A stretch of 64,000 nucleotides of DNA from Streptomyces sp. AA1529 (GTDB lineage Bacteria > Actinomycetota > Actinomycetes > Streptomycetales > Streptomycetaceae), in contig NZ_ALAP01000020.1 of the NCBI RefSeq assembly GCF_000280905.1, forward strand, positions 62,001-126,000, given 5' to 3'. The notes below the pieces were generated by a model. It saw nothing but the letters and a program-made list of their open reading frames with translations. It was not told the DNA's origin and did no database searches. Position 1 is the stretch's first letter. The number at the start of each line of letters is the position of its first letter. Made by a program: the position numbers and the translations under genes. This document shows, one piece after another, positions 7,574 to 16,031 of the stretch.

Positions 7574-8832
7574 GTGGCAAGCGGGGCAACGGCGAAGGCT
7601 CCATCTACCCCTACCGCAACGGCGGCTTCGCCGCGTACGTCTGGGTCACCACCCCGGACGGCAAACGCAAGCGCAAGTACGTCTACGGCAAGACCCGCCC
7701 GGAAGTCCACGAGAAGTGGCTGAAGCTCCACAACGAGGCCAAGAAGGGCCCGGTGGCCACCCAGCACCGCACCGTGGCCACCTTCCTCGACTACTGGCTG
7801 ACCTCGGTCGTGAAGCCCAACCTGGCGCCCCTCACGTACGTCGCGTACGAGGGTGCCGCTCGCCTCTACATCGTGCCCCGCCTCGGCTCCAAGCGGCTCG
7901 ACAAGCTGACGGTTCGCGACGTGCGCGAGTGGCTGACGAAGCTCGCCGACACCTGCCAGTGCTGCGCCCAGCGCAAGGACGCCAAGCGCCGTCCCGAGCG
8001 GCAACGCTGCTGCGCCATTGGCGAGTGCTGCGAGCAGTACCCGAGCGGGCGGGTCGTCCAGATCGCCCGGGACACCCTCCGCGCGGCTCTGAGTCAGGCC
8101 GTGGTCGAGGAGGAGATCCCGCGCAACGTCGCCAAGCTCGTACGCGTCCCCAAGCCCCGGCGCCGGAAGGTCAAGGCATGGTCCGTCGGTGAAGCCAGCC
8201 GCTTCCTGGAGCACGCCGTTACGTCCGACGATCCGCTGTACGCGGCCTGGGTCCTGGCGCTCACCCTCGGGCTCCGGCGCGGTGAGATCCTCGGCCTCAC
8301 GTGGGAGTCCATCGACTTTGACGCCGGAGAGCTGTACATCGATCACCAGCTCCAGCGTGCGGGCCGTGAGGTCCTGCACCGGGAGACGAAGACGGAGGAC
8401 TCGGAGGACTTCCTTCCCCTGCCGGAACTCTGCCTTGCAGCGCTGCGGCAGCGTCGCCAGCAGCAACAGGAGGACCGGGAAGCGGCCGGAGAGCTCTGGC
8501 AGGACGTGCATGGGCTGATCTTCACCACCCGTTACGGGACGCCGATCGAGCCCGGGAACCTCACCCGGGCCTTCGCCGTCCGCATCCGCCAAGCCGGCGT
8601 CCGCGCGATCCCGCTCCGGAACACCCGGCACACCACCGGTTCGCTGCTCGTCGCGATGAAGGTGCACCCCAAGGTGGCGCAGCGGATCTTGCGGCACTCC
8701 AAGTTCACGATGACCTTCGACGTGTACTCGGAGGCCAGTGACGAGGAGATCCGCGAAGCACTGCAACGGCTCTCCCGCGGCTTCGGCCAGAGCCCGCCGG
8801 ACGACCCCGAGGAGTCCGACGAGGACTCGTAG
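7570..8832 (+). CDS. int: Tyrosine-family site-specific integrase
   Basis: This 420-residue recombinase integrates and excises the AICE at the adjacent tRNA-Thr gene. It has an N-terminal arm-binding region, a core-binding SAM-like domain (about 65-185) and a catalytic domain (about 200-400). Catalytic residues are R236 (GLRRGE), probably K272 or K274, R353, H376 (LRHS) and the nucleophile Y386 (FDVYSE). The position that is normally His in the HxxR box is Arg (R350, in RNTRHT). A Cys-rich insertion (C129, C131, C132, C147, C148, C153, C154) splits the core-binding domain. The ATG overlaps the xis stop. Confidence 0.93.
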   Translation: MSGKRGNGEGSIYPYRNGGFAAYVWVTTPDGKRKRKYVYGKTRPEVHEKWLKLHNEAKKGPVATQHRTVATFLDYWLTSVVKPNLAPLTYVAYEGAARLYIVPRLGSKRLDKLTVRDVREWLTKLADTCQCCAQRKDAKRRPERQRCCAIGECCEQYPSGRVVQIARDTLRAALSQAVVEEEIPRNVAKLVRVPKPRRRKVKAWSVGEASRFLEHAVTSDDPLYAAWVLALTLGLRRGEILGLTWESIDFDAGELYIDHQLQRAGREVLHRETKTEDSEDFLPLPELCLAALRQRRQQQQEDREAAGELWQDVHGLIFTTRYGTPIEPGNLTRAFAVRIRQAGVRAIPLRNTRHTTGSLLVAMKVHPKVAQRILRHSKFTMTFDVYSEASDEEIREALQRLSRGFGQSPPDDPEESDEDS

Positions 8833-8856
8833 CGGCCCGTAACGATCACCCCGGTT

Positions 8857-8876
8857 GCTGTACTTCGCTGCTGTAC
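8857..8876. repeat. GCTGTAC direct repeats near the attachment site
   Basis: GCTGTAC occurs at 8857-8863 and 8870-8876 with a 13-base period, between the integrase stop and the tRNA gene. Short direct repeats here are candidate integrase or excisionase arm sites. Confidence 0.35.
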
Positions 8877-8884
8877 GGCACGGA

Positions 8885-8918
8885 AGAGGCCCCGCATCGA
8901 TCATGATGCGGGGCCTCT
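8885..8918. terminator. Bidirectional hairpin terminator between int and tRNA-Thr
   Basis: A perfect 14-base stem (8885-8898 with 8905-8918, AGAGGCCCCGCATC) has a six-base loop. It can end both the rightward integrase transcript and the leftward tRNA transcript. It begins 10 bases beyond the tRNA 3' end. Confidence 0.8.
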
Positions 8919-8927
8919 GACCTGCGG

Positions 8928-9001
8928 AGCCGCCTGTCGGATTCGAACCGACGACCTTCTGTTTACAAGACAGATGCTCTAACCAGCTGAGCTAAGGCGG
9001 C
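8928..9001 (-). tRNA. tRNA-Thr (anticodon TGT)
   Basis: On the minus strand the gene folds with a seven-pair acceptor stem (GCCGCCT/AGGCGGC), the D-arm AGCTCAGCTGGTTAGAGC, and an anticodon stem TCTGT/ACAGA closing the loop CTTGTAA with anticodon TGT, reading ACA. The T-arm is CGGTTCGAATCCG and the discriminator is T. CCA is not encoded. Its 3' half faces the integrase gene, the usual attachment target of AICEs, so the gene is probably rebuilt by the right attachment site. Confidence 0.95.
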
Positions 9002-9168
9002 GGGGGTGCGTCGCTCGTGCAGTGTACCCGGGAGATGGATCGTGATGCTTGCGACTACTGACAAACGGGCGTGCAGCGGCTAGCGTCTCGCCAGGTCCAC
9101 GCAGTGGACTACACCTCCCTTTACGACGGATCGTCCGGCACGTACCTGCCGGTGAAGGAGAAACGAAC

Positions 9169-10293
9169 ATGGCCACGGTCACCTATGACCAGGCGACCCG
9201 GGTGTACCCCGGCGCCGACTCCCCCGCCGTCGACAAGCTCGACATCGAGATCGCGGACGGGGAGTTCCTCGTTCTCGTCGGTCCCTCCGGCTGCGGCAAG
9301 TCCACCTCGCTGCGGATGCTCGCCGGCCTGGAGGACGTGAACGAGGGCAACATACGCATCGGCGAGCGCGACGTGACCCACCTTCCGCCGAAGGACCGGG
9401 ACATCGCGATGGTGTTCCAGAACTACGCGCTCTACCCGCACATGACCGTGGCGGACAACATGGGCTTCGCGCTCAAGATCGCGGGTGTGGCGAAGACCGA
9501 GATCCGCAAGAAGGTCGAGGACGCGGCCAAGATCCTCGACCTGACCAAATACCTGGACCGCAAGCCCAAGGCGCTCTCCGGCGGTCAGCGGCAGCGTGTC
9601 GCGATGGGCCGGGCCATCGTCCGGGAGCCGCAGGTCTTCCTGATGGACGAGCCGCTCTCCAACCTGGACGCGAAGCTCCGCGTCCAGACCCGTACGGAGA
9701 TCGCGAGCCTCCAGCGGCGCCTCGGCATCACCACCGTGTACGTCACCCACGACCAGGTCGAGGCCCTGACGATGGGCGACAGGGTGGCCGTGCTCAAGGA
9801 CGGGCTGCTCCAGCAGGTCGACAGCCCGCGCAACATGTACGACCGCCCCGCCAACCTGTTCGTCGCGGGCTTCATCGGCTCCCCCGCGATGAACCTGGTC
9901 GAGGTCCCGATCACCGACGGCGGCGTCAAGTTCGGCAACAGCGTGGTGCCGGTCGAGCGCGAGGCTGTCGGCTCCGCGGCGGACAATGGCGACAAGACGG
10001 TCACGGTCGGTGTCCGTCCCGAGCACTTCGAGATCGTCAACGGTGACGGCGGCGGCAAGGGCCTCGCCAAGGACGAGCACGCCGGTGTTGCCGTCACGGT
10101 GAACGTCGTCGAGGAGCTGGGCGCCGACGGCTACGTCTACGGCACCGCCGACATCGGCGGCGAGCAGCGCGACCTGGTGGTCCGCGTGCCCGGCCGCAGC
10201 GTTCCGGAGAAGGGCTCCACCATCCACGTGGTGCCGAAGGGCGGCGAGGCCCACGTCTTCGCCACCACTTCCGGCGAGCGCCTCAGCGACTGA
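9169..10293 (+). CDS. msiK: Multiple-sugar ABC transporter ATPase MsiK
   Basis: This 374-residue ATPase has Walker A GPSGCGKST (38-46), Q-loop QNYALYP, signature LSGGQRQRVA (136-145), Walker B VFLMDEP (156-162) and a C-terminal OB-fold/TOBE regulatory region (about 240-374). It belongs to the MalK/UgpC family. In Streptomyces MsiK is a shared ATPase that energises several sugar importers (for example cellobiose and maltose) whose operons lack their own. The absence of permease genes here fits. AAGGAG lies eight bases before the ATG. A GC-rich hairpin follows the gene. Confidence 0.93.
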   Translation: MATVTYDQATRVYPGADSPAVDKLDIEIADGEFLVLVGPSGCGKSTSLRMLAGLEDVNEGNIRIGERDVTHLPPKDRDIAMVFQNYALYPHMTVADNMGFALKIAGVAKTEIRKKVEDAAKILDLTKYLDRKPKALSGGQRQRVAMGRAIVREPQVFLMDEPLSNLDAKLRVQTRTEIASLQRRLGITTVYVTHDQVEALTMGDRVAVLKDGLLQQVDSPRNMYDRPANLFVAGFIGSPAMNLVEVPITDGGVKFGNSVVPVEREAVGSAADNGDKTVTVGVRPEHFEIVNGDGGGKGLAKDEHAGVAVTVNVVEELGADGYVYGTADIGGEQRDLVVRVPGRSVPEKGSTIHVVPKGGEAHVFATTSGERLSD

Positions 10294-10356
10294 GCGACTT
10301 GCGCGACTTGAGCAACTTGAGCGACTGACGTCCCGCTTCCGCGCGACGCGGTTCCC

Positions 10357-10389
10357 GGCCCCATGCGAGCACTTCGCCCGCATGGGGCC
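10357..10389 (+). terminator. Terminator of msiK
   Basis: An 11-base perfect stem (GGCCCCATGCG with CGCATGGGGCC) closes an 11-base loop, 63 bases after the msiK stop. Streptomyces terminators often lack a U-run, as here. Confidence 0.7.
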
Positions 10390-10477
10390 TGCGCTGTACC
10401 GGCCCGATCCGCCGGGCAGGGCCACGGGTCCGACCCGGATCGAGGAGCGCCGCTCACCCCTCCCGCACCCTCTCCGA

Positions 10478-10537
10478 GACCTGCCGCACGCCGCGCCGAC
10501 CTGCCGCACGCCGCCCCGACCTGCCGCACGCCGCCCG
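10478..10537. repeat. Three tandem copies of a 20-bp unit
   Basis: GACCTGCCGCACGCCGCGCC at 10478 is repeated at 10498 and 10518 with changes only in the last four positions. It lies in non-coding DNA upstream of the next gene. Confidence 0.8.
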
Positions 10538-10803
10538 GCCCGCCGTCCGCTGATTCCGACGTGCCGCCCGCAGTCTCCGGCCTGTCGGTCCGTGCGGGCG
10601 AGTTGCCCACTCCGTATCCTCGTTCCGTCCCGCCGGGCCGCCTCCGGCCGGCCGACCGTACGGGACGTACCGGGCTCCGGCGTCATCTCACCGCCGCACT
10701 GTTCCCCCTCCCGTGCGGTGTCGCTTCGAACAAGTCGGGTTCCCGTCCCTCGAAGTGGTGACAAAATGTCGCCAAATCACTACCCCCGGCTACCATCGCG
10801 GGC

Positions 10804-11241
10804 GTGAACCATGCAGCCCGCCGTATCGGCCGATCCCTCGCACTCGTACTCCCGGTCGTGCTCGTCCTGTCCGGGACCCTCGCCGTCACGTATGTTCCGT
10901 GGGCATCCGCGCCCGCGGACGCACCGGTTCTCGCCTCCTCGGCACAGAAGGCGTCGGCGGACACCGCCTCGACGCCCGCCGGGCCGGCCAGCCGCCACAC
11001 GCCGGAGCACCAGCTCCGGGACCGGCTCATCGCCGAACTCCAGGAACAGGACCCCGGGGTGGCGCTGAACAGTCTCCAGCGCGCCATCGCCCGCAAGCCG
11101 TCGCTCGCCGGCCACTGCGCCTCGATCGCCCGGGCGCTGGGGAAGGCCGCCGTCCACAAGTACGGGGCCCAGCGCGCGCAGCGGTTCTCGCGGCCGGTGT
11201 GCGACACCTCGTTCGCCTACGGGGTCGCGCAGTTGAGCTGA
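10804..11241 (+). CDS. Exported or membrane-anchored protein of unknown function
   Basis: This 145-residue protein starts at GTG 10804. A basic N-terminus and one hydrophobic segment (about 12-30, LALVLPVVLVLSGTLAVTY) give a signal peptide or anchor. An Ala/Ser/Thr-rich linker and a C-terminal helical domain follow (about 68-145), with two cysteines (in GHCASIAR and PVCDTSF) that could pair outside the cell. I recognise no enzyme motif. It stands alone between msiK and a nucleotidyltransferase gene. Confidence 0.65.
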   Translation: MNHAARRIGRSLALVLPVVLVLSGTLAVTYVPWASAPADAPVLASSAQKASADTASTPAGPASRHTPEHQLRDRLIAELQEQDPGVALNSLQRAIARKPSLAGHCASIARALGKAAVHKYGAQRAQRFSRPVCDTSFAYGVAQLS

Positions 11242-11317
11242 CGCCGGAAAGGAGCGGGAAGCGCCGGGCCGGGGCGTGGCAACCGGCGCGGGTCGTGTGG
11301 CGCATAGGCTGCGCCAC

Positions 11318-12037
11318 ATGACCCAGCACCCGACCCAGGCCGTGATCCTCGCCGGTGGACAGGGATCACGGCTGCGGCCGTACACCGACGACCGCCCCAA
11401 GCCGATGGTGGAGATCCCCGGCACGGGAGTACCGATCATCGGCCACCAGTTGGCCTGGCTCGCGGCCGAGGGCGTCAGCGACGTCGTCGTCTCCTGCGGA
11501 CACCTCGCCGAGGTGCTCGACGAGTGGCTCACGCAGGCGGAACTCCCCTGCCGTGTCACGACGGTGGTCGAGCGCGAACCGCTGGGGCGCGGTGGCGGGC
11601 TCAAGTTCGCGGCGCGTTCGCTGCCGCGGCCCGACGAGCCCTGGTACGCGACCAACGGCGACATCTGGACGCGCTTCTCGCTGCGCGAGATGGCCGACTT
11701 CCATGCCGAGCGCGACGCCACCGCCACGCTCGCGCTCGCCCGTCCGCGGATCCCCTGGGGTGCGGTGGAGACCGACGAGTTCGGTCACGTCCTCGACTTC
11801 ATCGAGGCGCCGCCCTCCCCCTATCTGATCAACGCGGGCGTCTACGTCTTCTCCCCCCGGTTCGTCGGGCTGCTGCCCGAGCGGGGGGACCATGAGCGGA
11901 CCACCTTCCCGCGGCTCGCCCGCGAGCGGGCACTGGCCGGCTTCCCGCTTCCGCAGGGCTCGTACTGGCGGGCCATCGACACCGCGAAGGACCTGCGCGA
12001 AGCCGCCCGCGAACTCGCCGACGGAACCCCGCGCTGA
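11318..12037 (+). CDS. Sugar-phosphate nucleotidyltransferase (NTP_transferase)
   Basis: This 239-residue protein has the nucleotidyltransferase signature GGQGSRLRPYTDDRPKPM near its N-terminus (about 13-30), the ATNGDIWT metal-binding aspartate (about 110) and an INAGVYVF strand (about 171). It should make an NDP-sugar from a sugar-1-phosphate and NTP, mannose- or glucose-1-phosphate being likeliest. The C-terminal beta-helix of longer family members is missing, so this is the minimal catalytic form. ATG 11318 precedes the core directly. An in-frame GTG at 11276 would add 14 residues without a better ribosome-binding site. Confidence 0.8.
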   Translation: MTQHPTQAVILAGGQGSRLRPYTDDRPKPMVEIPGTGVPIIGHQLAWLAAEGVSDVVVSCGHLAEVLDEWLTQAELPCRVTTVVEREPLGRGGGLKFAARSLPRPDEPWYATNGDIWTRFSLREMADFHAERDATATLALARPRIPWGAVETDEFGHVLDFIEAPPSPYLINAGVYVFSPRFVGLLPERGDHERTTFPRLARERALAGFPLPQGSYWRAIDTAKDLREAARELADGTPR

Positions 12038-12251
12038 AAGCCCCCGGAGCGTCCTGAACGTTCCTGCCGCGCCTGCCCCGCCTCCACCGGTCCGCCGCGC
12101 CTCTCCGGCACGCGCCCTCCGGCCCCGGCGGCTGCCGGCCCGGGCGCGAGGCGCGAAGCCGAGCCCTGCACGAGCGCCCGAGCGCCCCAGCACCCGAGCA
12201 CCGGGACAGGGCCGGACCGGACCGGGCAGAGCCGGTCGGCGTCCGGAAACA

Positions 12252-12305
12252 CGAAGCCGGGTGGGGTTGTCGATCCTCGGAGATCGACAACCCCACCCGG
12301 CTTCG
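12252..12305. terminator. Very long bidirectional terminator
   Basis: A perfect 24-base stem (12252-12275 with 12282-12305) closes a six-base loop, CTCGGA. It lies between the convergent nucleotidyltransferase and DoxX genes and can stop both. The rest of the 12038-12402 gap is low-complexity GC-rich DNA in which I see nothing else. Confidence 0.88.
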
Positions 12306-12402
12306 CACGCCCGTGGCCGCCTCGGCGGCGCCCCGGCCACGGGACCGGAACGGCCGCCGGGGGCCGTCCGCCGCCGCGGATCAGTGCCCGAGCAGTGCCC
12401 GG

Positions 12403-14445
12403 TCAGTGCCCGAGCAGTCCGCCCAGTGCGCCGCGTCGGCCGCCGCTGCTGCCGGACGAGGACCCGCTGCCGGAGCCGGACGACGAGGCGCCCGTGCCGG
12501 AGGAGTCGCTGGAGCCGCCGCCGGAGCTGGAGCCGCCGCTGCCGCCGGGGTTGGCCTGCGGCTGCCGGGGGGCGGGCTGCTGCTGGGCCGGCGGTGCCGT
12601 GGTGCCCTGCTGCTGGCCGGGGGTGGCGGCGCCCTGTCCGCCACCCTGGTCGGCGCCCTGGGTGCGGCCCTGGCTGGGGGTGGACTCGGGGCCGGTGGTG
12701 GCCCGCTGCTCGCCCGGGCTGGTCTCCTCCGCCGAGGGGCTGCCGTCCTTGTCCCGGCTGTCCTTGTCGCCGTCCCGCCCGTCGGCGCCGGACGGGCCCT
12801 GGGTGGCCTGGCCGGAGCTGGAGCGGCCCGGCTCCTGCGGCATCGGGGAGCCCGGCAGCCGGTTGGTGGGCAGCTCGCCGCGGCCGGGCCCGGAGGCGGG
12901 CTGCGAGGTGCGGACGGCGCTGCCCAGCAGGGAGCCGATCAGCAGCGCGAGGCCGACGACGACGGTGGCGATGACGGTGCCGCGGCGCAGTACCCGCCGC
13001 CGCAGGTCGCGCAGTTCGACGCGGGGGCCGAGCCTGCGCCAGGCCTCGCTCGCCAGCCGGCCGTCGAGGGAGAAGACGGGGGCGCCCGCGATGATCAGGG
13101 GGCTCCAGGCGGCGAGGTAGATGATGTCGGGCGCCTCGTAGGCGGGGACGCTGCTCCAGCTGACCGTCATCAGCAGGGCGACGGAGAGCAGCGCTCCGAT
13201 CCCGGCGGCGACCCGCTGCCAGAGTCCGAACATGGTCAGTACGCCGACGATGACCTGGAGGAAGGCGACCGTGAGGCCGGCGCCGACGGGGTGCGCGAGG
13301 GCGAAGTCCCGCAGCGGGGTGGCGATCGTCCACGGGTCGAGGGAGCGCAGCCAGGTGACCATGGAGCCGCGTTCGCCGCCGTCGAAGTAGACGGGGTCGC
13401 ACAGCTTGCCCATCCCGGCGTAGACCGTGATGAAGCCCAGGAAGAGCCGCAGCGGGAGCAGGACGACGCCCAGGTTCATCCGGCGGCCCGGGTAGTACGC
13501 GTGCCGGACGGTGTCACGGCGGCGTCGGGCCCCGGTGTCGCCCTGGGTGTGCTCGTCCTCGTCGTCCGCGTAGCCGCCATCCGGGTACGGGTCGTCCCCG
13601 TAGCGGGGGCCGCCGGGACCGCCGGGGTGGAGGTCGCCGCCACGGTGGGTGACGGCCGGCAGTTCGCCGGTCTCCGGTCCGGCCGCCTCGAACTCGCCGG
13701 TGTCCTCGTCGAACGCGCTGCGGGCGGGGCGTACGCCCTTCAGCAGTGGTTCGGTGCGGTGTTCGCGCGGCGGCAGCGGGCCGCCGCTCTCGGAGGGCTG
13801 GGGTCCGCGCGGCGGGCCGACCACGGTGGCCGGGCCGTTGCCGGTGCGGCCCGGACCCGCGGTACCGGGGCCGTTGACGCGGGGCAGCGTCTGGGTCGCG
13901 GTGGGGTCGGATTCGGCGGTGCCGCCCTCGAAGCCGACCAGGCCCGCCGTGCGGGCGGCCTGGATGAGCTTCGTCGCGCCCGTGTCGTCGGGCTCGGGGC
14001 CGCCGCTCCACACCACGGGGGTGCGGCGTCCGGTCGCGGAGCGGCGGGCGCCCGCCGGGCTGCCGCCCGCGGTGACCGGCATGGGCCCGGTGTCCTCGAA
14101 CGCCGGGGCCCCGCGTCCGTCCGCCGGTCCGGGCTGCGTCAGCGGCCAGGTCGGCGACGTCGGCACCGTGGCGGTGGCCGCGGGCGACAGCGCGCCCCGG
14201 GCGGGCACGGCCGAGGCGGCGGACGGTGCGTACGGCATGGCCGCGGTGGGCGGCGCGGCCGCCCCGCCGAGCCGCACACGGAAGCTCGCGTGGTTGACGA
14301 CCACCTCGGCGGGGTCGGACGGGACCTTGACCGTGCTCAGCACCGGTTCGTCGTCGAAGAAACCGCGTGGGCTTCCCGCTGGGCTGTGCCCGGAGCCGCG
14401 GCCCGAAGCGCCGGGTGCGCGGGGTGTTCTGGTGTCCACACTCAT
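12403..14445 (-). CDS. DoxX-family membrane protein with long disordered extensions
   Basis: This 680-residue protein has a Pro/Gly/Thr-rich, probably disordered N-terminal half (about 1-325). A DoxX membrane domain follows (about 330-480; LGVVLLPLRLFLGFITVYAGMGKL is its first helix), then a basic loop, one more helix (IATVVVGLALLIGSLLG, about 515) and a Ser/Gly-rich tail of about 150 residues. DoxX proteins are four-helix membrane proteins, some linked to redox or thiol stress. Usual length is about 130-180 residues, so the extensions are exceptional. The start is uncertain: the ATG at 14445 lacks a strong ribosome-binding site. Confidence 0.75.
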   Translation of the reverse strand: MSVDTRTPRAPGASGRGSGHSPAGSPRGFFDDEPVLSTVKVPSDPAEVVVNHASFRVRLGGAAAPPTAAMPYAPSAASAVPARGALSPAATATVPTSPTWPLTQPGPADGRGAPAFEDTGPMPVTAGGSPAGARRSATGRRTPVVWSGGPEPDDTGATKLIQAARTAGLVGFEGGTAESDPTATQTLPRVNGPGTAGPGRTGNGPATVVGPPRGPQPSESGGPLPPREHRTEPLLKGVRPARSAFDEDTGEFEAAGPETGELPAVTHRGGDLHPGGPGGPRYGDDPYPDGGYADDEDEHTQGDTGARRRRDTVRHAYYPGRRMNLGVVLLPLRLFLGFITVYAGMGKLCDPVYFDGGERGSMVTWLRSLDPWTIATPLRDFALAHPVGAGLTVAFLQVIVGVLTMFGLWQRVAAGIGALLSVALLMTVSWSSVPAYEAPDIIYLAAWSPLIIAGAPVFSLDGRLASEAWRRLGPRVELRDLRRRVLRRGTVIATVVVGLALLIGSLLGSAVRTSQPASGPGRGELPTNRLPGSPMPQEPGRSSSGQATQGPSGADGRDGDKDSRDKDGSPSAEETSPGEQRATTGPESTPSQGRTQGADQGGGQGAATPGQQQGTTAPPAQQQPAPRQPQANPGGSGGSSSGGGSSDSSGTGASSSGSGSGSSSGSSGGRRGALGGLLGH

Positions 14446-14667
14446 CTAACCGAGTGACGGACGGTTAGGACACTGCCTTGACCGACTCGATCTGTCCGAG
14501 GTCCGTCAAGAGATCATCGGAGCGGTGCACCGAGGGAGCCCCGGGGCGGTCCGCCCGGACCGCCCGGGGTGCGGTCCCCGCGGTGCGGCGGGCCGCTGCG
14601 ACCGCCCTGCGCACGGAACGCCACCGCGCGCGACGGCAGAGCACTGCCGGAGCACGCGGAAGCCGTC

Positions 14668-14804
14668 CGCTCGACGTCAGCCGCTCGACGTCAGGAGTCG
14701 CTCGACGTCAGCCGCTCGACGTCAGGAGTCGCTCGACGTCAGCCGCTCGATGTCAGGATTCGCTCAGCGTCAGCCGCTCGGCGTCAGGAGCCGCTCGGCG
14801 TCAG
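14668..14804. repeat. 31-bp tandem repeat array (CGCTCGACGTCAG units)
   Basis: Nine copies of a 13-base core, CGCTCGACGTCAG and variants, are arranged as four 31-base double units plus a half unit. Spacing alternates between one base and GAGT-type tetranucleotides. The first units are identical; those nearer rlmB drift to CGCTCGGCGTCAG. The last copy covers the rlmB stop codon. The rest of the 14446-14667 interval, upstream of the DoxX gene, shows no clear element. Confidence 0.9.
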
Positions 14805-15715
14805 GCGCGGCGCCGTGCCGCCTCGTAGAGTACGACGCCCGCCGCGACACCCGCGTTCAGCGACTCGGCCCCGCCCGGCATCGGAATCCGCACCCGCACG
14901 TCGCAGGTCTCGCCGACCAGCCGCGACAGGCCCTTGCCCTCGCTGCCGACGACGACCACGAGCGGTCCGTCGAGCGCGGCGACGTCGCCGAGTTCCAGCT
15001 CGCCGTCCGCCGCGAGCCCGATCACCGTCAGTCCTGCCTTCTGGTACCCCTCCAGCGCACGGGTGAGGTTGGTGGCGCGCGCGACCGGCGTGCGCGCCGC
15101 CGTCCCGGCGGACGTCTTCCAGGCACCGGCCGTCATCCCGGCCGCGCGGCGCTCCGGGACGACCACGCCGTGCCCGCCGAACGCGCAGGCGGAGCGGACG
15201 ACGGCGCCCAGGTTCCGCGGGTCGGTGACCCCGTCCAGGGCGACGATCAGCGGGTCCTCGCCGCGGTCGAAGGCGGCTGCTGCCAGGTCCTCGGGGTGCG
15301 CGTACTCGTACGGCGGGACCTGCAGGACGACGCCCTGGTGGTTGAGGCCGTTGGTCATCCGGTCCAGCTCGGGCCGGGGGGCCTCGACCAGGCGGATACC
15401 GCCCCGTTCGCCCGCCACACGGACCGCCTCGCGGACCCGCTCGTCATTGTCGATGAACTGCTGCACGTACAGCGCGTTGGCGGGGACGCCCTCGCGGAGG
15501 GCCTCCATGACGGAGTTGCGGCCCACGACCAGCTCCGAGGTGCCCTTGCTGCCGCGCTGCGGACGGGTCTGGGAGCGGCGGGCCTTCGCCTGCGCGACGC
15601 GCTGCTTGGCGTGGCCCTTGCGCATCTCGGCGGGCGGGGTCGGGCCCTTGCCCGCCAGACCGCGGCGGCGGTTGCCGCCGCTGCCGATCTGCGGCCCCTT
15701 CTTCTTCCCGGGCAT
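14801..15715 (-). CDS. rlmB: 23S rRNA 2'-O-ribose methyltransferase (RlmB/TrmH family)
   Basis: This 304-residue SpoU-family enzyme should methylate the 2'-OH of G2251 (E. coli numbering) in 23S rRNA. It has a basic N-terminal extension (1-60), an L30e-like substrate-binding domain (about 62-140) and a trefoil-knot catalytic domain with the three SpoU motifs [22 protein letters not shown] and [17 protein letters not shown]. It lies downstream of cysS on the same strand, as in other Streptomyces, but a strong hairpin separates them. Confidence 0.93.
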   Translation of the reverse strand: MPGKKKGPQIGSGGNRRRGLAGKGPTPPAEMRKGHAKQRVAQAKARRSQTRPQRGSKGTSELVVGRNSVMEALREGVPANALYVQQFIDNDERVREAVRVAGERGGIRLVEAPRPELDRMTNGLNHQGVVLQVPPYEYAHPEDLAAAAFDRGEDPLIVALDGVTDPRNLGAVVRSACAFGGHGVVVPERRAAGMTAGAWKTSAGTAARTPVARATNLTRALEGYQKAGLTVIGLAADGELELGDVAALDGPLVVVVGSEGKGLSRLVGETCDVRVRIPMPGGAESLNAGVAAGVVLYEAARRRA

Positions 15716-15946
15716 GTGGGCACCTACCTTGCTGTCCGCGGCCTTCGGGGCCTGTCGTCGACCCGGTCGCGGGTCTGTCCTGGCCCGTCGGGCCTGTCGT
15801 CGTTCGTGGAGCGGCCGGCCGGTGGCCGGCCGCAGGGCCGCACGTACGCAGCGCTCACCGAGCGGTCGGATGTACGTACGGCCTTACCACGGTACCGGTT
15901 TCCGCTCCGTGGCCCGCGCCCCCTTCCGGAGGCGGGGTTCTTCCGG

Positions 15947-15974
15947 AGGCCCGGCTCTCCGGAGAGCCGGGCCT
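15947..15974 (-). terminator. Palindromic terminator after cysS
   Basis: AGGCCCGGCTCTCC is followed at once by its exact complement GGAGAGCCGGGCCT, a 28-base perfect palindrome that folds as a GC hairpin. It lies 58 bases beyond the cysS stop, in the 316-base gap before rlmB. Nothing else is evident in that gap. Confidence 0.75.
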
Positions 15975-16031
15975 TCCTCCGGGGCCCGGAGAGGCAGACG
16001 GCAGACGCCCCGGGGCCCCGGGGGCCCCGGA

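Larger units (their letters stand above)
232..8928. mobile_element. Actinomycete integrative and conjugative element (AICE, pSAM2/SLP1 type)
   Basis: The block carries the diagnostic AICE set in canonical order: GntR-type repressor, FtsK-like translocase, small spd/transfer genes, rolling-circle-type initiator, excisionase and tyrosine integrase. The integrase points into the 3' end of a tRNA-Thr gene. No relaxase is present, as expected for this class, which transfers double-stranded DNA with a single FtsK-like protein. The right boundary should lie in the 3' half of the tRNA gene. The left attachment site is not visible; the IS481 end at 1-231 lies where the left arm would continue. The boundaries given are therefore approximate. 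Confidence 0.85.
10294..10803. other. Intergenic region after msiK with terminator and short repeats
   Basis: This 510-base gap has no credible gene. It holds a degenerate run of 8-9-base units of the GCGACTTGA type straddling the msiK stop (about 10284-10328), the hairpin at 10357-10389, and a 20-base tandem repeat at 10478-10537. Near 10790 a TACCAT -10-like box lies just before the next start codon, suggesting a nearly leaderless transcript. Confidence 0.6.

Noticed and set aside
14668..14804. Possible CRISPR array
   Set aside because: Units are contiguous 31-base repeats with no unique spacers and no cas genes nearby.
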